This document shows, one piece after another, positions 44,254 through 53,183 of a DNA stretch of 64,000 nt. A program made the position numbers and the translations under genes. The number at the start of each line of letters is the position of its first letter. The first letter of the stretch is position 1. The notes under the pieces are model-generated. The model made no database searches. It saw nothing but the letters and a program-made list of their open reading frames with translations, and was not told the DNA's origin. Source of the stretch: Bacillus sp. MUM 116 (GTDB lineage: Bacteria > Bacillota > Bacilli > Bacillales > Cytobacillaceae); assembly GCF_001866655.1 (NCBI RefSeq), contig NZ_MLYR01000030.1:43156-107155 (forward strand), read 5' to 3'.

Positions 44254-45735
44254 ATGTCGATTCGTTTGAGACTTTTAATATCCTATCTTGCGATGATCCT
44301 TGTGCCGATATTTTTTGTTGTTGTATCCGCATTATTAGTGGCACTATTATTTAGAGGGGATATTAAGGAGCTTAAAAACATCTACTTACCACGTGAGCAT
44401 GCCGAACATTTATCGAAAAAAGATCAGTTAGTAATTGAGCTTCAGCGCAAATCACTAACAAGTCCTGAGGTATTTGAAAATCAAAAGTATTTAAATGAAG
44501 TGAATAACCAGTTAAGCCAATCAGGTGCTGGATTGGTCGTAAAAAGAGGGCATCATATCCTTTATCGCGCTAATTTTCTAAAAGGATTGGATACAGATGA
44601 CCTGCCGCCTTTCGGTATAACAGGTGAAGTTGATCCGATTCAGCAAATTGATCATCAATTTATTTCTATTAAAAAAATTGATTTACTTTTCAAGGATCAT
44701 TCAGAGGGTTCCTTATTTATAGTGACGGATGCAAGCAGCTTTGCAAAATTTGTCCGCTCATCATTTCCTATTTTATTTATCGGTTTAATTGTAATCTTAG
44801 TCGTGACCAATGGATTACTCACTTATTTTGTCTCACGAAGCATCATTCGACCGATACGTGAACTGCAAAAAGCGGCACAAAATATGAAAGAAGGAAACCT
44901 CAACGAAGCGATTGAACCGATGTCAAAGGACGAATTAGGCCAGCTTGCCCAAGGCTTCGAGGAAATGCGCGCCCGCTTAAAAGAATCGATTGAAAAACAA
45001 CAAGCCTATGAAGCAAACCGAAAGGAGCTAATTGCGAATATTTCCCATGATTTGAAAACGCCGATTACAACGATTAAAGGGTACGTCGAAGGAATTCGTG
45101 ATGGGGTTGCCAACAGCCCGGAAAAAATTGACCGGTATATTCAAACGATTTATTCAAAATCAATCGATTTAGATCATATGATAGATGAACTTTTTCTTTA
45201 TTCAAAATTAGATTTACAAAGGCTTCCGTTTCATTTTGAACAAATTTCCTTTGATCATTATTTAAGAGATTTTGTTGAGGAACTGAGGTTTGATTTGGAG
45301 GAAATGAAAGTTGGAATTAATCTAACAATTGAAAATAATGACGACTATTTAATTAGAGGGGATCGCGAGCATCTCAAGCGTGTCATCACAAATATTGTCG
45401 ATAATTCATTGAAATATATTGATAAACCCGATAAAAAGCTTTGTTTTCAGCTTTCAACCATGAATTCTAGTATTCTCCTTATGATGAAGGATAATGGGCC
45501 AGGTATCAGTGAAGAAAACCTTCCCTATATCTTTGAACGTTTTTACCGGGCTGACTTAGCAAGAGGAACGGAAAAAGGCGGCAGTGGTCTTGGGCTTTCC
45601 ATTGCGAAAAGAATTATTGAAGAACACCATGGAAAAATATGGGCTGAGAGTAAAAAGGGACAGGGTACTTCGATCTTTATTTTGCTAAATAAAGTAGGTG
45701 GACATAATGAAAAAGATTTTAATCATCGAGGATGA
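44254..45735 (+). CDS. sensor histidine kinase with HAMP domain
   Basis: A 493-aa membrane kinase with two helices (about 8-30 and 173-195) enclosing an extracytoplasmic sensor domain of about 140 residues. A HAMP domain follows, then HisKA with the phospho-acceptor in ANISHDLKTPITTIKGY. The ATPase boxes are N (NIVDNSLKYI), G1 (DNGPGI), F (YIFERFYR) and G2 (GGSGLGLSIAKR). It overlaps the regulator gene by 29 bases. The order kinase then regulator is reversed from the common one. The stimulus is unknown; the ABC neighbours suggest envelope stress or an exported compound. Confidence 0.92.
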   Translation: MSIRLRLLISYLAMILVPIFFVVVSALLVALLFRGDIKELKNIYLPREHAEHLSKKDQLVIELQRKSLTSPEVFENQKYLNEVNNQLSQSGAGLVVKRGHHILYRANFLKGLDTDDLPPFGITGEVDPIQQIDHQFISIKKIDLLFKDHSEGSLFIVTDASSFAKFVRSSFPILFIGLIVILVVTNGLLTYFVSRSIIRPIRELQKAAQNMKEGNLNEAIEPMSKDELGQLAQGFEEMRARLKESIEKQQAYEANRKELIANISHDLKTPITTIKGYVEGIRDGVANSPEKIDRYIQTIYSKSIDLDHMIDELFLYSKLDLQRLPFHFEQISFDHYLRDFVEELRFDLEEMKVGINLTIENNDDYLIRGDREHLKRVITNIVDNSLKYIDKPDKKLCFQLSTMNSSILLMMKDNGPGISEENLPYIFERFYRADLARGTEKGGSGLGLSIAKRIIEEHHGKIWAESKKGQGTSIFILLNKVGGHNEKDFNHRG

Positions 45736-46393
45736 AAAAAGTATCGCCGAATTGGAAAGGGACTACTTAGAGATTGAAGGATTTATAGTTGATATGGCCT
45801 TTACAGGAAATGAAGGGGTCACAAAGGCATTGGCGGAAGAACATGATTTAATACTATTAGATTTAATGCTTCCGGGTGTTGATGGCTTTCAAATTTGCAA
45901 AACGATTCGCGCTGAAAAAAATATCCCCATCTTAATGGTATCCGCTAAAAAAGAGGATATTGACAAAATCCGCGGGTTTGGATTGGGAGCAGATGATTAT
46001 ATTGTGAAACCCTTCAGCCCCAGTGAATTAGTGGCAAGAGTAAAAGCTCATCTTGCTCGCTATGACCGCTTAATCGGCAAGGAAACGCACAAGGATGTCT
46101 TGATGGTAAGAGGGCTTCGCATTGAACAGGCCTCAAGGCAGGTTTTTGTTAATACTCATGAGGTAATTTTAACGGCGAAAGAATTTGATGTGCTTTCTTT
46201 TTTAGCAATGCATCCAAATCATGTCTTTAGCAAAGATCAGTTATTTGATAAACTTTGGGGCTATGATTCCTTAGGAGAAATTTCAACTGTTACGGTCCAT
46301 ATTCGAAAAATTCGTGAGAAAATAGAAGCAGACCCGTCCAATCCCCAATATATCGAAACGGTTTGGGGAGCTGGGTACCGATTTAAAGGCTAA
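45707..46393 (+). CDS. OmpR/PhoP-family response regulator
   Basis: A 228-aa regulator with a receiver domain (acidic pair EDE near the start, phospho-acceptor aspartate in LILLDLMLPG, conserved lysine in YIVKPFSPSE) and a winged-helix DNA-binding domain (about 130-228, TVTVHIRKIREKIEADP, YIETVWGAGYRF). The ATG at 45707 follows TAGGTGG; a GTG at 45698 is less likely. OmpR-type regulators bind tandem direct repeats one helical turn apart, which is the layout at sites A, B and C. A terminator follows at 46445-46480. Confidence 0.93.
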   Translation: MKKILIIEDEKSIAELERDYLEIEGFIVDMAFTGNEGVTKALAEEHDLILLDLMLPGVDGFQICKTIRAEKNIPILMVSAKKEDIDKIRGFGLGADDYIVKPFSPSELVARVKAHLARYDRLIGKETHKDVLMVRGLRIEQASRQVFVNTHEVILTAKEFDVLSFLAMHPNHVFSKDQLFDKLWGYDSLGEISTVTVHIRKIREKIEADPSNPQYIETVWGAGYRFKG

Positions 46394-46444
46394 GAAATAG
46401 AAATATCATGTTTAAAAGCAAATCATATTTCAATTGGTCATTAA

Positions 46445-46480
46445 AATAAAGGCAGATGAAGAATTGCCTTTATTTTTTTT
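46445..46480 (+). terminator. terminator after the response regulator
   Basis: AATAAAGGCA / TGCCTTTATT stem followed by eight T. Confidence 0.8.
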
Positions 46481-46493
46481 GTTAATAGCAGAT

Positions 46494-46547
46494 TTAATAA
46501 ATATTTAATAATCGCTTCATAAAAAATTTAGGCTGGTGGTCTATTCT
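46494..46547 (+). promoter_or_regulatory. site C: four 11-bp direct repeats ending at a -10 (predicted response-regulator site)
   Basis: TTAAT at 46494, TTAAT at 46505, TTCAT at 46516 and TTTAG at 46527 are spaced exactly 11 bp. TATTCT starts at 46542, 15 bp after the start of the last box, the same geometry as site B. Flanks also agree: GCAGATTTAA opens both sites and TTTAG is followed by CTG or GCTG. It drives the envelope-lipid operon. Confidence 0.65.
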
Positions 46548-46644
46548 TATCTATGGGAAAAATTGTTTTTTACACAATCACCCGAGTTTAGATTTGGTAA
46601 ATTAATCTTAGGAATGTTTTAAGAGATTGATGTAAAGGTGGAGA

Positions 46645-47256
46645 ATGAAGATGTTATCACATTTAGATTATACAGCTTTTCAATGGGTCAACCATTTTGC
46701 CATAACCGACAAATTTATGAATCCAATAATGATCTTTCTAGCCGAAAAGGCAGAGTATTTATTTTTTGCAGGGATTCTTTTTTATTGGTTTTTTCATAAA
46801 AATCAAAATCGTATAATGGTTGTTTCGGCCTGTATTGCAGCCTGTTTTGCACTAGTGATCAACATGATTATTGGTGATGTTTACTATCGTGCCCGGCCGT
46901 TTGTTGCCCATCATGTCATTATGTTGATTTCTCATGCGAAAAATGCATCCTTTCCAAGTGACCATTCCACAGCTGCATTTGTGATTGCTACTTCGATATG
47001 GCTATGGAGAAAGCGAGTTGGCTGGATTTGGCTGATTTTAGCAGCGGGAATTGCGGTATCGCGCGTTTGGACAGGAGTTCATTATCCATTAGATGTGATT
47101 TCCGGTATGGTAATTGGTGCAACTACAGCTATTGTAGTGCATTTTCTTGCAGTAAACTGGGGGAAATTTAATGAACTTATTCAGTTTTTAATCCATCTAT
47201 ATGAAAAGGTTGAGAGTAAGGTCATTAATAAAAATTTCATTAAAAATGAAAAATAG
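46645..47256 (+). CDS. bcrC: undecaprenyl-diphosphatase, BcrC/PAP2 type
   Basis: A 203-aa membrane phosphatase that recycles the undecaprenyl carrier lipid and confers bacitracin tolerance. PAP2 motifs are YYRARPF, FPSDHSTAAF and SRVWTGVHYPLDVI, with about five helices. Two ATGs are possible, 46645 and 46651; AAAGGTGG sits 3 or 9 bases before them, so 46651 is also plausible. It is the first gene behind site C. Confidence 0.88.
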   Translation: MKMLSHLDYTAFQWVNHFAITDKFMNPIMIFLAEKAEYLFFAGILFYWFFHKNQNRIMVVSACIAACFALVINMIIGDVYYRARPFVAHHVIMLISHAKNASFPSDHSTAAFVIATSIWLWRKRVGWIWLILAAGIAVSRVWTGVHYPLDVISGMVIGATTAIVVHFLAVNWGKFNELIQFLIHLYEKVESKVINKNFIKNEK

Positions 47257-47288
47257 TTTCCTAATTCCATAGAAGGAGCTGTTAGAAT

Positions 47289-48476
47289 ATGAAAAGAAGA
47301 GATAAAGATAAAATTCTCATTCTATCGGCCACGTTTGGTGATGGACATAAACAGGTTGCAAATGCGGTTGGCGAAGCAATAGAAAAGGCTCTGCCAAATG
47401 CAGAACCAGTCATCGTAGATGTAATGCAATGGATGCATCCCTATTTATACCCAATCAGCCATTATGTCTATAAGCAAAGCATTAAAAAGTTTCCCCAACT
47501 ATATCGTTTTTTCTATAGGAAAACCCGTGTAAAAAGTTCGTTTTCAGTAAAATTGAATGCACTATTATCAATGGGAATGAAGGCATTGCTTGAAATAATA
47601 GAGAAAACGAATCCAGCTGTTGTCGTCAGCACCTACCCGTTTGCCGCAGGGTTAATGTCGAATCTTAAGGAGCAAGGCTACGTTACTATTCCTGCTGTTA
47701 CTATCATTACGGATTATACGGACCATTCCTATTGGATTCACCCGTTTACCGACCAATATGTGGTTGGATCGAAACAAGTGAGGGACAGACTTATAGTTAA
47801 CGGTGTACCAGGGAATAAAATTACTAATACAGGGATACCGATTCGACAAAAATTTAATCAAATTCATCATCGTAAAAAATTAGCAAAAAAATACGGTTTG
47901 AGTGATAATAAATTTACATTACTTATAATGGGGGGAGGGGACGGGTTTATCGGGAAAGGCTTGTCAACCTTTCATGCTTTGGATAATCTCCAAGAATCCA
48001 TTCAGATCATTGTTATCTGCGGACGTAACCATAGATTGCGGAAACAATTAGAGGAAGCAAATCTTGCACCTAAACATAAATTTCTCATTATGGGGTACTG
48101 CGAAAAGGTCCATGAGCTAATGGCCATCTCTGATTTGATGATTTCAAAACCTGGCGGCGTTACAATTACTGAAGCAATGGCGATGGAGCTTCCGTTATGT
48201 CTATACAAACCGCTTCCTGGTCAGGAAGAAGACAATGCCCAATACTTAGTTGAAGCGGGTATGGCCATTTTAGCAAAGAGTGATGAAGATTTAATAAATA
48301 AATTACAGATTATCGTGAAGAATCAAAGTCCACTCGATTTTATGAAACAAAAATCAAGACAATTTCAATCAAAAACATCAACCATTGATGCGGTTGCAGC
48401 CATTGTGCAAACCATTGAACGCTGTAAAAACGAACATTACTCTATTCGACGCTTAGCGTTGCAGAAAAGTATGTAA
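47289..48476 (+). CDS. MGDG-synthase-like glycosyltransferase (UgtP/YkoN type)
   Basis: A 395-aa lipid glycosyltransferase. ILILSATFGDGHKQVANAV is the N-terminal MGDG-synthase motif, and GYCEKVHELMAISDLMISKPGG with LPGQEEDNAQ is the C-terminal GT28 donor-binding region. UgtP makes glucosyl-diacylglycerols, the anchor of lipoteichoic acid; YkoN-like paralogues act on unknown lipids. AGAAGGAGCTG precedes the ATG. The context of phosphatases and PssA supports a membrane-lipid substrate. Confidence 0.88.
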   Translation: MKRRDKDKILILSATFGDGHKQVANAVGEAIEKALPNAEPVIVDVMQWMHPYLYPISHYVYKQSIKKFPQLYRFFYRKTRVKSSFSVKLNALLSMGMKALLEIIEKTNPAVVVSTYPFAAGLMSNLKEQGYVTIPAVTIITDYTDHSYWIHPFTDQYVVGSKQVRDRLIVNGVPGNKITNTGIPIRQKFNQIHHRKKLAKKYGLSDNKFTLLIMGGGDGFIGKGLSTFHALDNLQESIQIIVICGRNHRLRKQLEEANLAPKHKFLIMGYCEKVHELMAISDLMISKPGGVTITEAMAMELPLCLYKPLPGQEEDNAQYLVEAGMAILAKSDEDLINKLQIIVKNQSPLDFMKQKSRQFQSKTSTIDAVAAIVQTIERCKNEHYSIRRLALQKSM

Positions 48477-48536
48477 TCAGAAAAATAGAAAGGAATATCA
48501 CTCAAATAGACAATGTGATGACAAACCGGTGAATTA

Positions 48537-50225
48537 ATGAAAATGTTTTGGACAACTTGGTGTAAAGAAAGAAATCATTTAACTTTTGCAGCATTTTTGC
48601 TTGTTCTATATTTATCACCCTTATTTATACTAGGGGAAAATTCACATATTCGGGTTCATGATAATTTGGATTCGAATATTTCTTGGTATAAAGTTTTGAA
48701 GGAAAGCGGACAAATGTTTGGCGGAATAAATTCCGTTATTCCGCAAATCATAAATGGCTTACCAAGAAATGCATTTGGAACAGAATTTAGCGGGATTCAG
48801 TGGTTGCATAATTTATTTCCATCGATGCTTGCCTATTCAATCAGTCAGGCAATCACGAGAATTTTTGCGTTTTTGGGTATGTACCTTTTATTAAAAAGGC
48901 ACTTTGTAAAGACGGAAGAGACTTATATTATCCGCATATATGTTTCATTGGCATTTGCCTTAACACCGTTCTGGCCTTCGGGAATGCTGAGCACCCTCGG
49001 CATGCCGCTTGCACTTTGGGCTTTCTTAAATATAAGAGAAAGAAATTACTCCTATAAGGAGTGGATCACGCTTATTCTGCTCCCTTTTTATTCAAGTTTT
49101 GTGCTTGGATTTTTCTTTTTTCTAACAGCAATTGGGCTCCTTTGGATTCGAGATGTAGTAGTTAAGAAGAAGGTCAATTGGGTATTCTTTAGCAGTATTA
49201 TTGCCATGACTCTTACGTATTTACTACTCGAATACCGCCTGGTTTATTCGTTAATTTTCCCTGAGGCACCGACAAACCGGAATGAATTTTTTGAATCGAC
49301 CAATGGCTTCTGGAGTACGATTCGTTTAATTTTTAATAATTATTTTTATGGACATACACATGTAATGACACTGCATACTTTTGTGATTGTTCCGCTTTCA
49401 TTTTTAGTTCTTTGGGCTATTACCAGTAAATCAAAAGGGCAATTGGAAAAAAAATTCATTTACTTATTTATTTTGAATTTTGTCTTATCTGTCTGGTATG
49501 CTTTTTGGTTTTACAAAGGATGGGGACCGATAAAAGAAAGAGTTTCCTTTTTAAATACCTTTAATTTTTCGCGTTTTCATTTTTTAAGGCCATTGATAAT
49601 TTACATGATGTTTGCTGTTGGAGCTTTGATTTTATGGAAAAGGGGGAAACACTGGAAACTCATCGTGAAATTATGTTTGGCAGCTCAGCTCTTGGTGGTT
49701 TTTAGTGCAAATAATGAAATATATTATCGGGAAGCAGGGACGCCTACCTTTAAACAATTTTATGCAACTGCTCAATTTTCTGATATTAAAAAATACATTG
49801 ATAAGCCACAAAACAGCTACCGTGTTGTCAGTATCGGGATCCATCCGGATATTGCTCAATACAATGGTTTCTATACGCTGGATACGTATAATAACTTTTA
49901 TCCATTAGCTTATAAGCATCGGTTTCGAAAAATTATTGCAAAAGAATTGGATAAAAATCCAACATTAAAATCCTATTTCGACCATTGGGGCGGAAGATGT
50001 TATATTTTTGTTTCAGAATTAGGGAAGAAATATGATTTTAAAAAGGATTCAAAGGTGAAAATTCATCATCTTGAGCTTAATACAAAGGTCCTGAAAAGCA
50101 TGGGGGGAAAATATATCTTCTCCGCTGTTCCGATTCTAAATGCCAAAGAAAACCACCTGGAATTTAAAAAGGCATTTAACCAAAAAGATTCAGCTTGGAA
50201 AATTTATCTTTATGAAGTAAAATAA
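48537..50225 (+). CDS. polytopic membrane protein, YkoS-like (DUF6044)
   Basis: A 562-aa protein with about eleven helices in residues 15-400 and a large C-terminal domain. IRVHDNLDSNISWYKVLKES in the first extracytoplasmic loop contains the acidic pair seen in GT-C glycosyltransferases. In B. subtilis YkoS is encoded beside the glycosyltransferase YkoT, as here. It probably uses a polyprenyl-phosphate sugar made by the next gene. Only a weak CGGTGA precedes the ATG. Confidence 0.78.
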   Translation: MKMFWTTWCKERNHLTFAAFLLVLYLSPLFILGENSHIRVHDNLDSNISWYKVLKESGQMFGGINSVIPQIINGLPRNAFGTEFSGIQWLHNLFPSMLAYSISQAITRIFAFLGMYLLLKRHFVKTEETYIIRIYVSLAFALTPFWPSGMLSTLGMPLALWAFLNIRERNYSYKEWITLILLPFYSSFVLGFFFFLTAIGLLWIRDVVVKKKVNWVFFSSIIAMTLTYLLLEYRLVYSLIFPEAPTNRNEFFESTNGFWSTIRLIFNNYFYGHTHVMTLHTFVIVPLSFLVLWAITSKSKGQLEKKFIYLFILNFVLSVWYAFWFYKGWGPIKERVSFLNTFNFSRFHFLRPLIIYMMFAVGALILWKRGKHWKLIVKLCLAAQLLVVFSANNEIYYREAGTPTFKQFYATAQFSDIKKYIDKPQNSYRVVSIGIHPDIAQYNGFYTLDTYNNFYPLAYKHRFRKIIAKELDKNPTLKSYFDHWGGRCYIFVSELGKKYDFKKDSKVKIHHLELNTKVLKSMGGKYIFSAVPILNAKENHLEFKKAFNQKDSAWKIYLYEVK

Positions 50226-50246
50226 TTGGTTTAAGGAGTATTAATT

Positions 50247-51239
50247 ATGAACCAACCAATTTTAACCATAGTCGTTCCTTGTTATAATGAAGAAGATGTC
50301 TTTAAAGAAACAGCTAGCCAATTGTCGCATGTATTGGAAGCAATAATTGCTGACAAACTTATTTCTAGTGAAAGTAAATTATTGTTTGTGGATGATGGCA
50401 GCAGGGACCGGACATGGGAGTTAATTGAAAGTGAAGGAGAACATAATTCCTTTGTTAAAGGGTTAAAGCTGGCCAAAAATGTCGGACATCAAAATGCATT
50501 AATGGCTGGACTAGAGACAGCTGCAAAGCAATCCGATTGTATCATCTCGATTGATGCTGATTTACAGGACGACATTGATGTAATTCAAACATTTGTCGAA
50601 AAGTATTGGGAAGGGTACGATATTGTATATGGAGTGAGAGACAGCAGGGAAACGGATACCATTTTTAAAAGAACCACTGCTGTTGGTTACTATCGTCTTA
50701 TGGGGCGATTGGGTATTAACTTAGTTCCCAACCATGCCGATTTTCGACTAATGAGTAAGCGGGCACTTGAAGAATTATTCAAATTCAAAGAGACGAACCT
50801 CTTTTTGCGCGGTTTAGTTCCACTTGTCGGATTCTCCTCTACAAAGGTATACTATGATCGTAAGGAAAGGTTTGCGGGGGAGTCAAAATATCCATTAAAA
50901 AAAATGCTTGCTTTTGCATTCGATGGCATTTCTTCCTTTAGCGTAACTCCTATCCGCTTTGTAACCTTTATTGGTTTTTTAGCAATGTTTTTTAGTATCG
51001 TTGCAGGAGCCTACGCTCTGATTCAAGACTTTTTGGGCCATACCGTTTCCGGCTGGACATCACTGGTCATCTCCATTTGGTTTGTGGGAGGTCTGCAGCT
51101 AATGGGATTAGGTATTATTGGTGAATATATTGGCAAAATATACTTTGAAGTAAAAAAACGACCAAGGTATGCAATTGAAAAAGACAGCTTCTCTGCTACT
51201 CAAACTAAGAAGCAAATAAACGAAGCCATTGGTCATTAG
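50247..51239 (+). CDS. GT2 polyprenyl-phosphate glycosyltransferase (GtrB/YkoT-like)
   Basis: A 330-aa family 2 glycosyltransferase that charges a polyprenyl phosphate with a sugar. The nucleotide-binding VVPCYNEEDVF, the DDGSRDRT motif and the DAD of SIDADLQDD are present. Two C-terminal helices (about 232-255 and 267-290) anchor it. TAAGGAG precedes the ATG. Directly upstream of a GtrA flippase-like gene and downstream of the YkoS-like gene. Confidence 0.92.
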   Translation: MNQPILTIVVPCYNEEDVFKETASQLSHVLEAIIADKLISSESKLLFVDDGSRDRTWELIESEGEHNSFVKGLKLAKNVGHQNALMAGLETAAKQSDCIISIDADLQDDIDVIQTFVEKYWEGYDIVYGVRDSRETDTIFKRTTAVGYYRLMGRLGINLVPNHADFRLMSKRALEELFKFKETNLFLRGLVPLVGFSSTKVYYDRKERFAGESKYPLKKMLAFAFDGISSFSVTPIRFVTFIGFLAMFFSIVAGAYALIQDFLGHTVSGWTSLVISIWFVGGLQLMGLGIIGEYIGKIYFEVKKRPRYAIEKDSFSATQTKKQINEAIGH

Positions 51240-51247
51240 GAGCAGGT

Positions 51248-51673
51248 ATGAAATATTCCTTTATTCGTTTTATTATGGTAGGGGTTTTGAATACGATTGT
51301 CGGGTTATCAGTCATGTACCTTCTCCTACATGCATTCCATTTGTCCTATTGGATATCCACCTTCATCGGTAATTCAGTTGGAGCGGTTGTAAGTTTCTTT
51401 TTAAATAGAAGTTTTACATTTAAAAGTAATAACACCGTTTCAAAAAGCGCCATCCGTTTTATCATTGTTATTTTGTGTTGTTATTTTATTTCTTATGATT
51501 TAGCAAAAAATTTAGTTTCAGCCGTTCTTTATTCGAATCATTTCTTTAGTGGAAAAATAACAACCGATATGGCGGTCCTTGTTGGGACTGGACTGTATAC
51601 TGTGCTTAATTATTTGGGGCAAAAGCTATTCGTGTATTCAAAAAAAGGTGTTGCAGTCGAAACAAAATCATGA
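51248..51673 (+). CDS. GtrA-family membrane protein
   Basis: A 141-aa protein with four helices. The opening IRFIMVGVLNTIVGLSVMYL and the loop NSVGAVVSFFLNRSFTFKS are diagnostic for GtrA. It is thought to flip the polyprenyl-phosphate sugar made by GtrB. TTAGGAGCAGG precedes the ATG, nine bases after the previous gene. Confidence 0.92.
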   Translation: MKYSFIRFIMVGVLNTIVGLSVMYLLLHAFHLSYWISTFIGNSVGAVVSFFLNRSFTFKSNNTVSKSAIRFIIVILCCYFISYDLAKNLVSAVLYSNHFFSGKITTDMAVLVGTGLYTVLNYLGQKLFVYSKKGVAVETKS

Positions 51674-51738
51674 TCGAAGCGAAGAAACGGGGAGGTTCGA
51701 GTAGGACCTCTTTTTTCAATCAAAAGGAGTCATGCTTT

Positions 51739-52401
51739 ATGGACATTAAAAAATACTTATTGGTTGCTTTTATCATTAGCTTGATGAGTGTAATTGGCTT
51801 TGGGATTATTTCAATTCTGGTTAGTGATGAGAAAATTCGTCATTTTGATAGCACTATCATTTCGGCCGTTCAAGGACTCGAAACACCTGTCCTTACTAAG
51901 GTTATGAAGTTCTTTACCTATATTGGTTCAACTAAAGTGGTTATCATTCTATCTTTGTTCCTTTTATTTTTTCTCTACAAAGTGTTGCATCATCGTTTGG
52001 AACTAATTCTTTTTGTGAGTGTTATAGCCGGAGCAGGAATTTTAAATGGTCTTTTAAAGCATTTTTTTCATCGTGCCAGGCCAAACCTGCACCGTTTGAT
52101 TGAGATTAGCGGGTATAGTTTTCCCAGCGGTCACGCTATGAGCACATTTGCACTTTACGGAATCATTGCGTTCTTACTTTGGCGTCATATCTCCTCAAGG
52201 ATGGGCAGAACTATTCTGATCATAATCAGTTGTTTCATGATTCTGGCGATTGGCATAAGCAGGATTTATTTAGGGGTACATTATCCAAGTGATATTATTG
52301 GTGGATATTTCGCGAGCGGGTTTTGGCTGGCTGCAGCTATTTGGTTTTTTCAATTTTATAAAGAAAAAAGTTTTAATAGGATGCATATACATAATGAATA
52401 A
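51739..52401 (+). CDS. PAP2-family lipid phosphatase (PgpB/YodM-like)
   Basis: A 220-aa membrane phosphatase with six helices and the PAP2 motifs KHFFHRARPN, YSFPSGHAMST and SRIYLGVHYPSDIIGGY. PgpB-type enzymes dephosphorylate phosphatidylglycerophosphate or undecaprenyl diphosphate. AAAGGAG sets the start at 51739; an ATG overlapping the gtrA stop at 51670 has no ribosome site. Second PAP2 enzyme of the cluster. Confidence 0.88.
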   Translation: MDIKKYLLVAFIISLMSVIGFGIISILVSDEKIRHFDSTIISAVQGLETPVLTKVMKFFTYIGSTKVVIILSLFLLFFLYKVLHHRLELILFVSVIAGAGILNGLLKHFFHRARPNLHRLIEISGYSFPSGHAMSTFALYGIIAFLLWRHISSRMGRTILIIISCFMILAIGISRIYLGVHYPSDIIGGYFASGFWLAAAIWFFQFYKEKSFNRMHIHNE

Positions 52402-52422
52402 GATGTTTTTTGAAAAATTGGA

Positions 52423-53124
52423 GTGATACATATTATAAAAAACGGTATACCTAACCTTTTTACGCTTTTAAATTTATTTTTTGGATTTTTATCTGTCATG
52501 TATTCTGCAAATGGTGATTATAAAAATGCGGCCATTCTCATTCTCATTGGGATGATGCTTGATAGCATGGATGGGCGGATTGCCCGGATGCTAAATGTTG
52601 AGAGTGAACTTGGAAAGGAATTGGATTCATTGGCGGATATTGTAACGTTTGGAGTTGCACCGGCAATGATGGCCTATTATTCTTATTTTTCAGGTTTTGG
52701 GATCGTCGGGATGGCGATTTCCGGCCTGTTTCCATTATTCGGTGCCTACCGCTTAGCCCGATTCAATATTAATGCTGTCAAATCATCATTGAGTCACTTT
52801 ACTGGGGTTCCCATTACGGCAGGTGGCGGGCTATTAACTCTTCTAACTTTGTTTCATGGAAAAATGCCGTCCATTATTCTGCCAATTGCCTTTTTTGTCA
52901 TTTGTTATTTAATGGTAAGTACAATAAAAATTCCTAGTTTAAAGGATATTCCCTTACCGAAATACGGAATTATTATCACCTTATTTCTTGGCTACGCGAT
53001 TTACATTGTCTTTAAAAAAGAACAGCATCGCTTTCCTTATTTTATTTACGTAGCTATTCCACTATATGTAGCGTTTATTAGCTATCAATTAGTAAGAAGC
53101 AAGCGAAGAAATCCAAAAAAGTAG
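52423..53124 (+). CDS. pssA: CDP-alcohol phosphatidyltransferase, PssA-like (copy 1)
   Basis: A 233-aa enzyme, probably CDP-diacylglycerol--serine O-phosphatidyltransferase. The signature DG-x2-AR-x8-G-x3-D-x3-D is complete in MDGRIARMLNVESELGKELD and the aspartate that follows. About seven helices. The start is uncertain: GTG at 52423 lies inside the apparent ribosome site (TTGGAGTG), and an ATT nine bases downstream is at better spacing, so a non-standard initiator is possible. It closes the operon that starts behind site C; a bidirectional terminator follows. Confidence 0.85.
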   Translation: MIHIIKNGIPNLFTLLNLFFGFLSVMYSANGDYKNAAILILIGMMLDSMDGRIARMLNVESELGKELDSLADIVTFGVAPAMMAYYSYFSGFGIVGMAISGLFPLFGAYRLARFNINAVKSSLSHFTGVPITAGGGLLTLLTLFHGKMPSIILPIAFFVICYLMVSTIKIPSLKDIPLPKYGIIITLFLGYAIYIVFKKEQHRFPYFIYVAIPLYVAFISYQLVRSKRRNPKK

Positions 53125-53131
53125 CACCAAA

Positions 53132-53168
53132 AAGAGAAGTACGTTTCATTAGAAATGTACTTCTTTTG
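53132..53168. terminator. bidirectional terminator
   Basis: AGAAGTACGTTTC / GAAATGTACTTCT stem with A and T flanks between convergent genes. Confidence 0.8.
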
Positions 53169-53183
53169 TTACGCCTAACTTAA

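Noticed and set aside
42773..46393. BceAB-RS type antibiotic resistance module
   Set aside because: The permease is a six-helix 244-aa protein rather than the large ten-helix BceB with an extracellular domain, and the kinase has a long sensor domain and HAMP, unlike BceS.
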